Shown: piece by piece, positions 28,315 through 36,913 of the stretch
Position numbering within the stretch: the stretch's first letter is position 1
How the letters are laid out: every line of letters starts with the position of its first letter
DNA from: Dongia_B soli
GTDB lineage: Bacteria > Pseudomonadota > Alphaproteobacteria > Dongiales > Dongiaceae
Reading direction: 5' to 3'
DNA: 64,000 nucleotides
Assembly: GCF_034044715.1 (NCBI RefSeq)
Contig: NZ_JAXCLW010000003.1
Location: 496,001 to 560,000 of the forward strand
Notes under the pieces: model-generated
The model's input: only the letters and a program-made list of their open reading frames with translations
The model's database searches: none
Told to the model about the DNA's origin: nothing
Program-made: the position numbers and the translations under genes

Positions 28315-28996
28315 CATCCATGGGAACTATCCAGCGCTGCAGGCGGTGCTCCGCGCGCTGGATTTGCAAAATATTGTCCGCATCTATTGCCTAGGTGACG
28401 TTGCCGGATACTATTGCCAGATCAACGAATGCTGCGCCCTGCTTCGCAAGCGGGAAATCCCGACTTTGATGGGCAACCATGATTGGTATCTGACAAGTGG
28501 CAATTACTGCCCCCGCTCCCGCAGCGCGAATGATTGCCTCGACTACCAACGGAAAAACATCGATCGGGAGCATCTTGACTGGCTTTCCAAAGCCACGCTT
28601 CGCATGCAAATAGACGATGCAATTGACTGCGTGCACGGAGGATGGGACGACCCGCTGGATGAATATGTCATTCCGTCGGAAGGCTATTTCGGTCGCTTTC
28701 CATTCTCCTTATTCCTCTCCGGGCACACCCATGTACAGGGAATATGGAAGGGATCAGGCAAGACGTATTGCAATCCCGGATCTGTCGGCCAACCCCGGGA
28801 TGGCGACCCTCATGCGGCATTCGCCACCTGGGACGGCGCCAATTTCAACCTTCACAGGGTCGCATACGATATCGACGACGTCGCAGAAGCGATGACAGCA
28901 GCAGGCTTTCCCGCATATTACCACGAAAACCTGAGAAATGGCCTCCGCATCGGCGGAACTCTATCGAAATCGCCATTCACCGCAGCAATTAGCTAG
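28295..28996 (+). CDS. Calcineurin-like metallophosphoesterase
   Basis: About 233 residues from ATG 28295 (AGAGGA lies 11 bases upstream); a TTG at 28286 is in frame. The metal-binding motifs are complete: GIISDIHGN (D-x-H), CLGDVAGY (GD), LMGNHDW (GNHD), CVHGGWDD (H), and LFLSGHTHVQG (GHTH). This is the YfcE/MJ0936 branch of single-domain phosphodiesterases. It overlaps the end of the ATP-grasp gene by 20 bases. It might hydrolyse a phosphodiester or phosphate released in the pathway of the trio, or regulate the locus; the sequence does not decide. Confidence 0.85.
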   Translation: MIGIISDIHGNYPALQAVLRALDLQNIVRIYCLGDVAGYYCQINECCALLRKREIPTLMGNHDWYLTSGNYCPRSRSANDCLDYQRKNIDREHLDWLSKATLRMQIDDAIDCVHGGWDDPLDEYVIPSEGYFGRFPFSLFLSGHTHVQGIWKGSGKTYCNPGSVGQPRDGDPHAAFATWDGANFNLHRVAYDIDDVAEAMTAAGFPAYYHENLRNGLRIGGTLSKSPFTAAIS

Positions 28997-29876
28997 TGAT
29001 CATCTTCTGAAGATAGCTGGCATATTCGCCGTTACGCATCTGGCGACTCAGCGCCAGGAGGGCATTCGCTGAAATGAATTCCATGCGATAGGCGGCCTCT
29101 TCGGGGCAAGCGATCTTTAATCCTGTGCGCTGCTCCATGACCATGACGAACTGGCTAGCTTCGAACAATGTCCCAGGCGTGCCGCCATCTAACCAGGCGC
29201 TGCCACGACCAAGCATCTCAGCACGCAGCTTGCCGCGTTCCATATAAACACGATTCAGGTCAGTGATTTCGAGCTCGCCGCGAGGTGACGGCTTGAGTGC
29301 TTTGGCTATCTCGAGTACATCGGCATCATAAAAATAAAGCCCAGGAACAGCCAAATTACTTCGTGCTTTCTGGGGCTTCTCCTCGAGAGAGAGAACTGCT
29401 CCCTCGCCATCGAACGTTACGATACCAAAGGCTTCCGGCTGTTGCACCGGATAGGCAAAGATTGTGGCTCCATCCCGGCGCCCAATTGCTCGCTGAAACT
29501 GCGAGGAAAGGCCAGTCCCGTAGAATAGATTATCGCCGAGAATTAGCGCGGTCGGATGTCCGACAATAAATTTCTCAGCAATGATGAAAGCCTGAGCGAT
29601 GCCCTCTGGTGCAGGCTGTGCGGCATAATCGATCCGGATGCCCCACTGACTTCCATCGCCAAGACAGGATTGGAATTGTGGCAGGGCTTGCGGGCTGGAG
29701 ATAAGGACGAATTCACGAATCCCGGCCAACATGAGCGTGGTCAATGGGTAATACACCATCGGCTTGTCATAGACCGGCAGGAGCTGCTTATTCACGGCGA
29801 CGGTCAACGGATAGAGCCGCGTGCCGCTACCACCGGCCAGGATGATGCCCTTCCAGCTTTTCTTCTCACCCGGCAT
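28989..29876 (-). CDS. rmlA: Glucose-1-phosphate thymidylyltransferase RmlA
   Basis: 295 residues from the ATG at 29876; an upstream in-frame ATG at 29909 lies inside rmlB. The nucleotidyltransferase signature GIILAGGSGTRLYPLT is followed by KQLLPVYDKPMVYYPL, ALILGDNLFYG and the YPVQQPEAFGIVTFD region. It makes dTDP-glucose from dTTP and glucose-1-phosphate. The start overlaps the rmlB stop by 11 bases, so the two are translated together. Its 3' end overlaps the end of the plus-strand metallophosphoesterase gene by eight bases. Confidence 0.96.
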   Translation of the reverse strand: MPGEKKSWKGIILAGGSGTRLYPLTVAVNKQLLPVYDKPMVYYPLTTLMLAGIREFVLISSPQALPQFQSCLGDGSQWGIRIDYAAQPAPEGIAQAFIIAEKFIVGHPTALILGDNLFYGTGLSSQFQRAIGRRDGATIFAYPVQQPEAFGIVTFDGEGAVLSLEEKPQKARSNLAVPGLYFYDADVLEIAKALKPSPRGELEITDLNRVYMERGKLRAEMLGRGSAWLDGGTPGTLFEASQFVMVMEQRTGLKIACPEEAAYRMEFISANALLALSRQMRNGEYASYLQKMITS

Positions 29877-30978
29877 GCCGCCGATCCTTCCGATCCTGTG
29901 CAAAAACACTTAACCCCAATCTGCCCCCGTCATATCGCTGCTCGCGATGACGCATCCACCAGCTTCGGTTTTCCAGATACCACGCAACCGTCTGCTTTAA
30001 GCCACTGGAAAGCGTCTTGCTCGGTGACCATCCCAGTTGGTTGCGAATCTTCGAATCGTCGATCGCATAACGCAGATCATGTCCGGGCCGGTCAGCGACA
30101 AAGCGGATGAGCTTCTCATGGGGGAGATGCAGTGATTCGCACAAACTCGTATCGAGCAGCGAACAAATGTCACGCACCAGATCGATGTTCCGCCGCTCCG
30201 CCCGGCCGCCGATATTATAGGTCTCGCCGGGGCGCCCACGACTTAGCACACAGCACAGGGCATCGGCATGATCTTCGACAAAGAGCCAGTCACGCACATT
30301 CTCACCGGCGCCATAAACAGGCAGGTCCTTCCCTTCCAATCCGGCGATGATCATCGTTGGAATGAGTTTTTCCGGAAACTGATAGGGGCCATAATTGTTT
30401 GAGCAATTGGTGACGATGACCGGCAATTGGTAAGTCGAATGCCATGCACGTGCCAGGTGATCGGATGCTGCCTTGCTCGCTGAATAGGGCGAATTCGGCC
30501 GATATGGGGTTTCTTCGCTGAACAATCCGGTTGTGCCAAGACTGCCGTAAACTTCGTCGGTCGAGACATGCAAAAAACGGAAACGTTCGGCCTCTCCCGC
30601 TGGCAGATTGCGCCAATAGGCATGGGCCGCATGGAGCATGTTGAAGGTACCAAGGACATTGGTCCAGACAAAAGTTTCCGGCGAATCGATCGACCGGTCG
30701 ACGTGGGATTCAGCCGCGAGATGAACGACGCCGTCGGGTCGGAATTTTTCAAAAACCGAGGTCACTGCTCCGAGGTCATTGATATCGACTTGGTGGAAAA
30801 CATAATGCGGATCTGATGCGATCGCCGCGACATTAGCGATATCGCCGGCATAAGTGAGTTTGTCAATATTGGCGACGCGCCGCCCGTCCCGGCCGACGAG
30901 CCGGCGGACAAGTGCGGAACCGATGAAACCGCATCCACCGGTGACGAGAATGCGTTCATGATGAGTATCCGCCGTCAT
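29866..30978 (-). CDS. rmlB: dTDP-glucose 4,6-dehydratase RmlB
   Basis: 370 residues. The NAD-binding turn VTGGCGFIGSALVRRL, the LAAESHVDRSID block, the active-site HVSTDEVYGSLG (the Asp-Glu pair) and YSASKAASDHL (Tyr and Lys) identify an RmlB dehydratase, giving dTDP-4-keto-6-deoxyglucose. Followed immediately by rmlA. No rmlC or rmlD accompanies them, so the product is expected to go to the RffA-type aminotransferase rather than to rhamnose. The C-terminal tail (QRYDGGRLGL and on) is usual in length. Confidence 0.96.
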   Translation of the reverse strand: MTADTHHERILVTGGCGFIGSALVRRLVGRDGRRVANIDKLTYAGDIANVAAIASDPHYVFHQVDINDLGAVTSVFEKFRPDGVVHLAAESHVDRSIDSPETFVWTNVLGTFNMLHAAHAYWRNLPAGEAERFRFLHVSTDEVYGSLGTTGLFSEETPYRPNSPYSASKAASDHLARAWHSTYQLPVIVTNCSNNYGPYQFPEKLIPTMIIAGLEGKDLPVYGAGENVRDWLFVEDHADALCCVLSRGRPGETYNIGGRAERRNIDLVRDICSLLDTSLCESLHLPHEKLIRFVADRPGHDLRYAIDDSKIRNQLGWSPSKTLSSGLKQTVAWYLENRSWWMRHREQRYDGGRLGLSVFAQDRKDRRHAG

Positions 30979-31005
30979 TTCTATCGCCCCTCCCCCTTCC
31001 AGCAG

Positions 31006-31380
31006 TTAAGCACGCGCAACAACGATGAGGCCGCAGATGACCAAACCGATCCCGGCCAGTTGCATCGGCTTGATCGTTTCATGCAGAAGCATCGCACTGA
31101 GGACGACGACCAAGATAAAGGCCAGACTGGTGAAGGGATAGGCCACACCGAGCGGGAGGCGCGTCATCGCTGCCATCCAGGAAAAACCGGCGAGAAGGGC
31201 CCCCAACAGGCCGCTCAGTACCCAAGGGTCGAGGAAAATTTTGGCTAAGAAGACAAGCTTATCGCTGAGGCCGCTACCTATGGCGCCCGCCTGCAGGACC
31301 CGCATTTTGATGATAATCTGCCCGTAGACCGTCAGCAGTACCGTGACGGCAACCGCGGCCCACGCCCCCACCAAGCTCAT
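31006..31380 (-). CDS. Small four-helix DMT/EmrE-like membrane protein (ArnE/ArnF-like)
   Basis: 124 residues with four predicted membrane helices, including FTSLAFILVVVLSAMLLHE and a C-terminal GIGLVICGLIVVARA. The motif MAAMTRLPLGVAYPF matches the small-multidrug-resistance / EamA-like group that includes ArnE and ArnF, subunits that flip undecaprenyl-phosphate-linked aminoarabinose. In a polysaccharide locus with two polyprenyl-phosphate GT2 enzymes, a flippase role is more likely than drug efflux. It may form homodimers, since no second small subunit is seen. Confidence 0.75.
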   Translation of the reverse strand: MSLVGAWAAVAVTVLLTVYGQIIIKMRVLQAGAIGSGLSDKLVFLAKIFLDPWVLSGLLGALLAGFSWMAAMTRLPLGVAYPFTSLAFILVVVLSAMLLHETIKPMQLAGIGLVICGLIVVARA

Positions 31381-31745
31381 ATCGTACCGACTTCCATGTC
31401 CGCATCAGTGTCCGCTGAGCATGATGCGGGACCCCGTTATAACAAATTGCCCGTACTTTACTTAAAGCTTTGATATTAACAAAGATTTTCTGCCAATCCC
31501 CCGCAAACCCCGGCGCAGCCGACTTTAAGAACTACCCTATTGGTTTTACAGGGAAAATTCTGTCAAAAATTTCTCCGGATTGCCTAGCATAATCGCTAGC
31601 AGCGGGAAGCATTCAACCCGCGTGGCGAGCTGGGGATGTTGATTCACTGCGGATTTGGCAAGCGCCACCACGCGAGTCCTTGTTTCCATGATCGCGCTTG
31701 GCCGCCATCTTTTGTCATCTCGGTGCGCTGGGCTCATGCGGCTGT
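31381..31745. other. Intergenic region at the end of the polysaccharide locus
   Basis: About 365 bases, AT-rich near 31440-31500. A 63-codon frame on the minus strand (31546-31737) has no family resemblance and no ribosome site. I see no RNA gene, repeat or clear terminator. Confidence 0.35.
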
Positions 31746-32177
31746 TTATGCCTTTCTCGGCGGCCGCTTGGCGCCGGAGGAGATGTTCAGTGCCACAGCG
31801 GCGCGAATAAGCGTTTTGAAGGCTGATTCATCGATCTTGTCGCCTTCATGGAGATCGATGGCCCGGCGGGTATTGCCCTCGAGGCTGGCATTGAAGAGGC
31901 CGGACGGGTCCGCCAAGGCAGCCCCCTTGGCGAAGGTGAGCTTGGCGGTCGTCTTGTAGGTCTCGCCGGTGCAGATGATGCCGGCATGCTCCCAGACCGG
32001 CACGCCGCGCCACTTCCAGGTCTCGACCACCTGAGGATCCGCCGCCTGGATGAGCGCCCGGACCCGCGCCAGCATCTCGCCGCGCCAATCCGCGAGCTCC
32101 TCGATACGCGCATCGATCAGCTGAGAGGGCGTGTTTTCTTCTTTTGCCGCCACCGCGCCGGTCCTTGCTTTCTGCAT
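31746..32177 (-). CDS. DUF1801 domain protein
   Basis: About 143 residues from ATG 32177 (the frame is open further upstream, but that adds Arg-rich sequence overlapping the MAPEG gene). ARIEELADWRGEMLARVRALI, VETWKWRGVPVWEHAGIICTGE and YKTTAKLTFAKGAAL are DUF1801 (YdhG/frataxin-like fold) features. The family's function is not settled. The Lys/Arg-rich tail is usual. Confidence 0.8.
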   Translation of the reverse strand: MQKARTGAVAAKEENTPSQLIDARIEELADWRGEMLARVRALIQAADPQVVETWKWRGVPVWEHAGIICTGETYKTTAKLTFAKGAALADPSGLFNASLEGNTRRAIDLHEGDKIDESAFKTLIRAAVALNISSGAKRPPRKA

Positions 32178-32206
32178 CGCTGTTGTTGCCGCCTTGGCCC
32201 TGCCGC

Positions 32207-32593
32207 CTAGCGCCAGTGCAAGACGATACCGGTGACGGCGCAAACGAACAGCAAGACGCAAACGGTTGCCTGAATGGCGAAGCCGGGCAGCCGCTTTTCC
32301 ACGGCTTTGCTATAGCCGATATAGTACCAGACACGCCCGCCGATCCAGACAAGGCCGAGCACCGCGGCGCCGATGTCGTTCAGGTAAACCGCGCAAAGCC
32401 AGAGCGGCACCAGGAAGATCGGCATCCATTCGAGCATGTTCATCTGCACGCGGAAAACCCGCTCGAAATCGGGGTTGCCTGCGGTTGCCGGAAGTTTCAC
32501 GCCGAACCGGCCGCGCGCCGCCGCGATGCGTGTCGCCACGAAGAAATAAAAGAGGACGGCAAGCAAGGTGACGATCGCGGTGTAATGCGGCAT
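32207..32593 (-). CDS. MAPEG family membrane protein
   Basis: 128 residues with four membrane helices. The central VFRVQMNMLEWMPIF block, with Arg and Glu around the second helix, and the later GGRVWYYIGYS are the MAPEG (membrane-associated proteins in eicosanoid and glutathione metabolism) signature. Bacterial members are glutathione-dependent transferases or peroxidases of uncertain substrate. Stands alone between the DUF1801 and UdgX genes. Confidence 0.85.
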   Translation of the reverse strand: MPHYTAIVTLLAVLFYFFVATRIAAARGRFGVKLPATAGNPDFERVFRVQMNMLEWMPIFLVPLWLCAVYLNDIGAAVLGLVWIGGRVWYYIGYSKAVEKRLPGFAIQATVCVLLFVCAVTGIVLHWR

Positions 32594-32679
32594 GGCGATA
32601 TCCTATGCGGCGACGACTTGAAGTCGCCACGCTACCGTCGCCATCCAGCAGCAGCAATGGGGATTTTAAGGCTGCATTG

Positions 32680-34143
32680 TTACTCTTCCGAGGCGCAAGT
32701 GGCCGCAATCTCGCGGCTGCGGCGCAGGTCCGCCACAAACGACTCATAAGCCACCTCCTTCGCCGCATCCGGAAGGCGCAGCATATAAGCCGGATGGAGG
32801 GTGATATAACCGCGCCAGCTCCTGAATACGGCCTCGCCACGTGAGCTTGTGATGGGCATCGCCTTGCCGGTGAGTGCAAAGGCCGCCGTGCCGCCAAGCG
32901 CGACGACCAGCCGAGGCTTCACGAAGTCGAGTTCCTTCAACAACCACCATCGATAATGCTGCACCTCTCCTGTGGTCGGCTTCTGGTGGATGCGGCGCTT
33001 GCCGCGCTGCTCGAATTTGAAATGCTTCACGGCATTGGTGAGATAGCTTTTGCCGCGATCGATGCCGGCATCCTTCAGGGCACGGTCCAGCAACTGGCCG
33101 GCAGGTCCGACGAAAGGCCTGCCCTGCAGATCCTCGTGATCCCCAGGCTGCTCGCCGACAAAAGCGATCTCCGCCGCCATTGGCCCTTCGCCCAGAACCG
33201 CGCGCGTCGCGCCGGGCACGAAGGGCGCCGTCCCCGCAATGATGCGGTTCAGCGCCTCAAGGCTCTGCGGCGCCTGTTTGGCCATGGCGGCGACGGCTTT
33301 CGCTGGCGACCGCTTGAGCGGCAAAGCGACCTCGTTCTCCAGCATGGTTTTGACTCGCGCTTGTGCCGATTGTACGAGATGCGGGATGGCCGCCGTCTCC
33401 GGCATTGCGTGCCAATATTTCTTCGGCATGTGGCCGCGCATGACGGTGGTATTAAGGCGCGCCGGGTTGAAGGTGCTCTCGTAATAGCCACGCCAGCCGG
33501 ATTCGACAGGGTCGCTGTCCGGCGCGTCCTGCCGCTCGGCGGCGGTACCTATGGTGAGCTCAACTCCATCCCAATACAGCGACCCGACGGGTGTCAGGAT
33601 CGACCAGGTCAAGGCGCGAAACCGGTCGACGAAAAACGGCGCCGCCGCTTCGAGGATGAAGTGGTCGGGCTCGAACCAGGCAATGAAGCGCTCACCGCCC
33701 TCCGGCGTCTCGGTGCGGCGGAAGCGCAGAAAGGCATGCATCTTGTGGAGGTCGCGCGCGACCGTCTTGCGCATCCGCTCGAGACGATGGACGAGCGGAT
33801 CACTCGCGACGTCCAGCAAGGCCCGCTCGCCGTGCAGCACCCGCCAGATCAGCGCATAAAGCAGCGCGTATCGCTCGGGGTCGCGATGGCAGATGACGGC
33901 TTCAATCAGCGCGGTCATCGCGCGCGGCAAAGCGACCGGCGCGCCCTGCCCGTTCTCGGCACACTCCTCGGCCTCAATGCTGCTCGTGCTCTCACTCCCG
34001 ATGCCGCCGAAAAGATCGGGCGCGTCACCCGTATCCCAGATGACATCCTCCGGCAGCACCCCAGCGGCGACGAGCCTTCGGACCGCAAGGCGAAAGCCGG
34101 CGAGATCCGCGCCGGGCTTGAGCGCGATGCGGGATCCCACCAT
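32680..34143 (-). CDS. UdgX-type uracil-DNA-binding protein with N-terminal DUF4130 domain
   Basis: 487 residues. Residues 1-250 form the DUF4130 / TIGR03915-like domain (ALIEAVICHRDPERYALLYALIWRVL, FRRTETPEGGERFIAWFEPDH). Residues 320-487 form a family-4-like uracil-DNA glycosylase fold: VGEQPGDHEDLQGRPFVGPAG (the catalytic pocket, around 329-349), the loop GKRRIHQKP with His386, and LHPAYMLR near 449-456. In mycobacterial UdgX the His of the KRRIH loop makes a covalent bond to the deoxyribose of excised uracil. The loop is intact here, so the same chemistry is expected. Translation is coupled to the upstream radical-SAM gene, whose stop shares a base with its start. Confidence 0.9.
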   Translation of the reverse strand: MVGSRIALKPGADLAGFRLAVRRLVAAGVLPEDVIWDTGDAPDLFGGIGSESTSSIEAEECAENGQGAPVALPRAMTALIEAVICHRDPERYALLYALIWRVLHGERALLDVASDPLVHRLERMRKTVARDLHKMHAFLRFRRTETPEGGERFIAWFEPDHFILEAAAPFFVDRFRALTWSILTPVGSLYWDGVELTIGTAAERQDAPDSDPVESGWRGYYESTFNPARLNTTVMRGHMPKKYWHAMPETAAIPHLVQSAQARVKTMLENEVALPLKRSPAKAVAAMAKQAPQSLEALNRIIAGTAPFVPGATRAVLGEGPMAAEIAFVGEQPGDHEDLQGRPFVGPAGQLLDRALKDAGIDRGKSYLTNAVKHFKFEQRGKRRIHQKPTTGEVQHYRWWLLKELDFVKPRLVVALGGTAAFALTGKAMPITSSRGEAVFRSWRGYITLHPAYMLRLPDAAKEVAYESFVADLRRSREIAATCASEE

Positions 34144-35369
34144 CAGAAGAGGCTCAGCTGTGCCGCCGGTTCAACGAGCTGCTCCCGCAAATCCAGGCGG
34201 TCGATGAGGCCGGCCGGCGTATGGTCCGCCGCGACCAGGAAGGCGCGGGCGCGCTTGAGCCCGGTGGTGAGCCGTGCCAGGTCTTCCATGCGCAGCGCCA
34301 CATGGCGGCGCGCGCTCAGGATCTTGTCGACAGCCCGGCTGCCGAGACCCGGCACGCGCAGCAGCATCTCCCGATCGGCGGTGTTGATATCGACGGGAAA
34401 GCGGTCGCGGTTCTTCAGCGCCCAGGCCAGCTTGGGATCGATATCGAGCGGCAGCATGCCGTTCTCGCCGCCGGCGGCAATCTCCTCGACCGAAAAGCCA
34501 TAAGAGCGCAGCAGCCAATCGGCCTGATAAAGTCGGTTCTCCCGTTGCAAGGGCGGCGGCTTCAACGGCAGATGCGCGCTCGCCTCCGGGATCGGGCTGA
34601 AGGCGGAATAATAGACGCGTTTCAGCGCGTAGTTACGATACAGGCTGTCGCTGGTTTTCAGGACATGCGCATCGGTGCTGTCATCCGCGCCGACGATCAT
34701 CTGGGTGCTTTGCCCGGCCGGCGAAAAATGCCGGCGCTCATCGCGCGCCTGGACGATGCGCTCATGCATCTGTCCCATGGCCGTGGCGATGGTGGTTTCG
34801 TTCTTCTCCGGCGCGAGGCGCGCAAGGCCCTGTGCGGTCGGCAGCTCGATATTGATCGACAGCCGGTCGGCCCAGAGCCCGGCCTGTTCGATCAACCACG
34901 GATCGGCCTCCGGTATCGTCTTCAGATGGATATAGCCGCGAAAGCCGTGCTGCTGGCGCAAGGTCTTCGCGACCAGGATCAGTTGCTCCATCGTGTCATT
35001 GGGCGTCCGCACAATGCCCGAGGACAGGAACAGGCCTTCGATGTAATTCCGTTTATAGAATTCCACCGTGAGCTGGACGACCTCCTCCGTGCGAAAGCGC
35101 GCCCGCTTGACGTTCGACGATCGCCGGTTGATGCAATAGGCGCAATCGAACAGGCAATAATTGGTCAGCAGGATCTTGAGCAACGAGACGCAGCGCCCAT
35201 CGGGCGTATAGGCATGACAAATCCCCATGCCGGTGGTCGATCCCAGCCCCGCCTTATCGGCTGGGGACGCATCGTTGCTGCGCCGCTTTGCGCCTGACGA
35301 GGCGCAAGAGGCATCATACTTCGCTGCGTCAGCCAGGATCCGGAGCTTCTTGGTCAGGGCTTCATCCAT
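34143..35369 (-). CDS. Putative DNA modification/repair radical SAM protein (TIGR03916 type)
   Basis: 408 residues from the ATG at 35369 (an upstream ATG at 35399 would add ten residues). The 4Fe-4S site is CLFDCAYC (Cys72, Cys76, Cys79), in a segment YCLFDCAYCINRRSS. The C-terminal part has a helix-hairpin-helix DNA-binding motif, DINTADREMLLRVPGLGSRA. This family is almost always the partner of a DUF4130-UdgX protein, as here, and is thought to act in DNA repair. A damaged copy of the first 80 codons is present at 36616-36890. Confidence 0.88.
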   Translation of the reverse strand: MDEALTKKLRILADAAKYDASCASSGAKRRSNDASPADKAGLGSTTGMGICHAYTPDGRCVSLLKILLTNYCLFDCAYCINRRSSNVKRARFRTEEVVQLTVEFYKRNYIEGLFLSSGIVRTPNDTMEQLILVAKTLRQQHGFRGYIHLKTIPEADPWLIEQAGLWADRLSINIELPTAQGLARLAPEKNETTIATAMGQMHERIVQARDERRHFSPAGQSTQMIVGADDSTDAHVLKTSDSLYRNYALKRVYYSAFSPIPEASAHLPLKPPPLQRENRLYQADWLLRSYGFSVEEIAAGGENGMLPLDIDPKLAWALKNRDRFPVDINTADREMLLRVPGLGSRAVDKILSARRHVALRMEDLARLTTGLKRARAFLVAADHTPAGLIDRLDLREQLVEPAAQLSLF

Positions 35370-35415
35370 CGAGTTATGTTCGCTATTTGTTCTATCCATG
35401 TCAATTCACATCCGT
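35137..35415 (-). repeat. Duplicated segment, copy A (5' end of the radical-SAM gene and its upstream region)
   Basis: This stretch covers the first part of the radical-SAM gene and about 45 bases upstream. It is repeated in the same orientation at 36616-36890, at high identity through the CAYC-proximal part and lower identity across the middle. The copies bracket the isochorismatase-like gene. Runs of identical sequence include the one around the CVSLLKIL codons and the ATG region. Confidence 0.8.
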
Positions 35416-35734
35416 GTAGGTAGCGTCACCTGCCCGCTAAACGGGAAACGCAAGCCGAATTGATTGCCGGAAGCGACCGGATATCCGTTTTGCAAACCCA
35501 AGCGATGCTAACTGCGATAGTTTAGACCGGTTCCCGTGACACCTCGTCGGCCGCGGTACAGCGATACGGGATGGGACACGGAGGAGACTCCATCGCGACC
35601 GCGCGGACCCCGGCCCGCGGAACACGGATTACCGGGACTTGAGCGATCCAGGGAAAAGCCCGACAGGCGGCCGCTCAAAGGCGCATGATCAAGCACTTCG
35701 AGCCTCAACGGGCGATCGACGACGGAGGTCAGTC

Positions 35735-36421
35735 ATGGAATTCAATCAGTCACATACTGCTGTTGTCTTCATTGACCCGCAGAACGACGTGCTCAGCGAG
35801 CATGGGAAGAACTGGGCGGCGGTCGGTCCAAGCGTCACCGAGAACAGGACCGTCGAGAATATGGAAGAGATATTCGCTACGGCACGGGACGAAGGGTACC
35901 TGGTTTTCATATCCCCCCATTATTTCTATCCGACGGACGACGGATGGAAATTCAATGGCCCGCTCGAATCCGATGAATTCAAAACGCGCACCTTTGCCCG
36001 TAGCGGACCGCTCGATCTGACTGGACACGAGAATTCCGGCGCCGATTGGCTGGACCGATTCAAGCCGTACATCAACGATGGGAAAACCATTGTCGTCAGC
36101 CCGCATAAGGTATTCGGACCGCAGACAAATGATCTTGTGCTTCAACTTCGAAAGCGGGGTATTTCGAAGATCATCCTGGGTGGGATGCTGGCGAATATGT
36201 GTGTCGAGTCCCACCTGCGCGAGCTCCTGGAGCAAGGCTTCCAGGTAGCCGTCGTCAAGGATGCGGTTGCCGGGCCTCGTCATCCGGAATGGGGTGACGG
36301 CTACGAGGCCGCGATGATCAACTACCGGTTCCTTGCGCATGCCGTCTTGTCGACCGCCGATGCGGTTGCCGCGATGAGGTCAGTGCGCGGCGAGGACCGG
36401 CTCGCGCAGTTTCCCGCGTAA
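35735..36421 (+). CDS. Isochorismatase-like cysteine hydrolase
   Basis: 228 residues from ATG 35735, preceded by GGAGG at 35724-35728. The frame is open upstream to 35639 but has no better start. The catalytic triad of the family is visible: Asp14 in VVFIDPQND, Lys125 in VVSPHKVFGP, and Cys156 in ILGGMLANMCVESHL. It is a member of the isochorismatase/nicotinamidase superfamily, so hydrolysis of an amide, ester or vinyl ether is expected; the substrate is unknown. It sits alone between the two copies of the radical-SAM fragment, so it probably arrived in, or was brought together by, that rearrangement. Confidence 0.88.
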   Translation: MEFNQSHTAVVFIDPQNDVLSEHGKNWAAVGPSVTENRTVENMEEIFATARDEGYLVFISPHYFYPTDDGWKFNGPLESDEFKTRTFARSGPLDLTGHENSGADWLDRFKPYINDGKTIVVSPHKVFGPQTNDLVLQLRKRGISKIILGGMLANMCVESHLRELLEQGFQVAVVKDAVAGPRHPEWGDGYEAAMINYRFLAHAVLSTADAVAAMRSVRGEDRLAQFPA

Positions 36422-36615
36422 AGGCCTTTCGCGGAGAATTCCAAGGTACCAGGAAACACGAACCTACGAAGCTGATGGACTCACAATGCGCGGCTACCCG
36501 GTGTTCGCGCCAGTTCCTGGCTCACGCGATGACGCGCGCGAAGGAGCTCGCTGCGCCCGGGCTAGGCCACCCCTTGCTTGCGACCTTCACGGTCAGGGAC
36601 GCGTCATCGAGAACC

Positions 36616-36890
36616 GGCAATAGGCGCAATCGAACAGGCAATAATTGGTCAGCAGGATCTTGAGCAAAGACACGCAGCGCCCATCGGGCGTATAGGCATG
36701 ACAAATCCCCCATGCCGTTGGTCGATCCCAACCCAGCCTTGTCGGTTGCGGAAGAGCTTTGTTGCGCCGCACCGCGCCCGACGAGGCGCAGGACGCATCA
36801 TACTTTGCTGCGTCAGCAAGAATTCGGGGCTTTTTGCTCAGCGCTTCGTCCATCAATGTTTATGTTCACTATTGATTCCATCTGTCAATT
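36616..36890 (-). pseudogene. Truncated copy of the radical-SAM gene (N-terminal 80 codons)
   Basis: Reads MMDEALSKKPRILADAAKYD and later GICHAYTPDGRC and LTNYCLFDCAYC, near-identical to the gene at 34143-35369, then breaks immediately after the CAYC codons into unrelated sequence and a stop near 36593. In the middle it differs by two compensating frame changes (a C-run is one base longer), which scramble about 20 codons. It is non-functional: everything after the iron-sulfur site is missing. The homology continues upstream of its ATG for about 35 bases, as in copy A. Confidence 0.85.
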
Positions 36891-36913
36891 CAAGAGGATG
36901 CATGCGTTTGCTG

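Noticed and set aside
28989..30978. A dTDP-rhamnose pathway
   Set aside because: Only rmlA and rmlB are present; neither rmlC nor rmlD occurs in the window, and an RffA-type transaminase is.
32956..34503. A 515-codon open frame on the plus strand
   Set aside because: It lies antisense to the UdgX and radical-SAM genes and is a GC-rich shadow with no recognisable motif.
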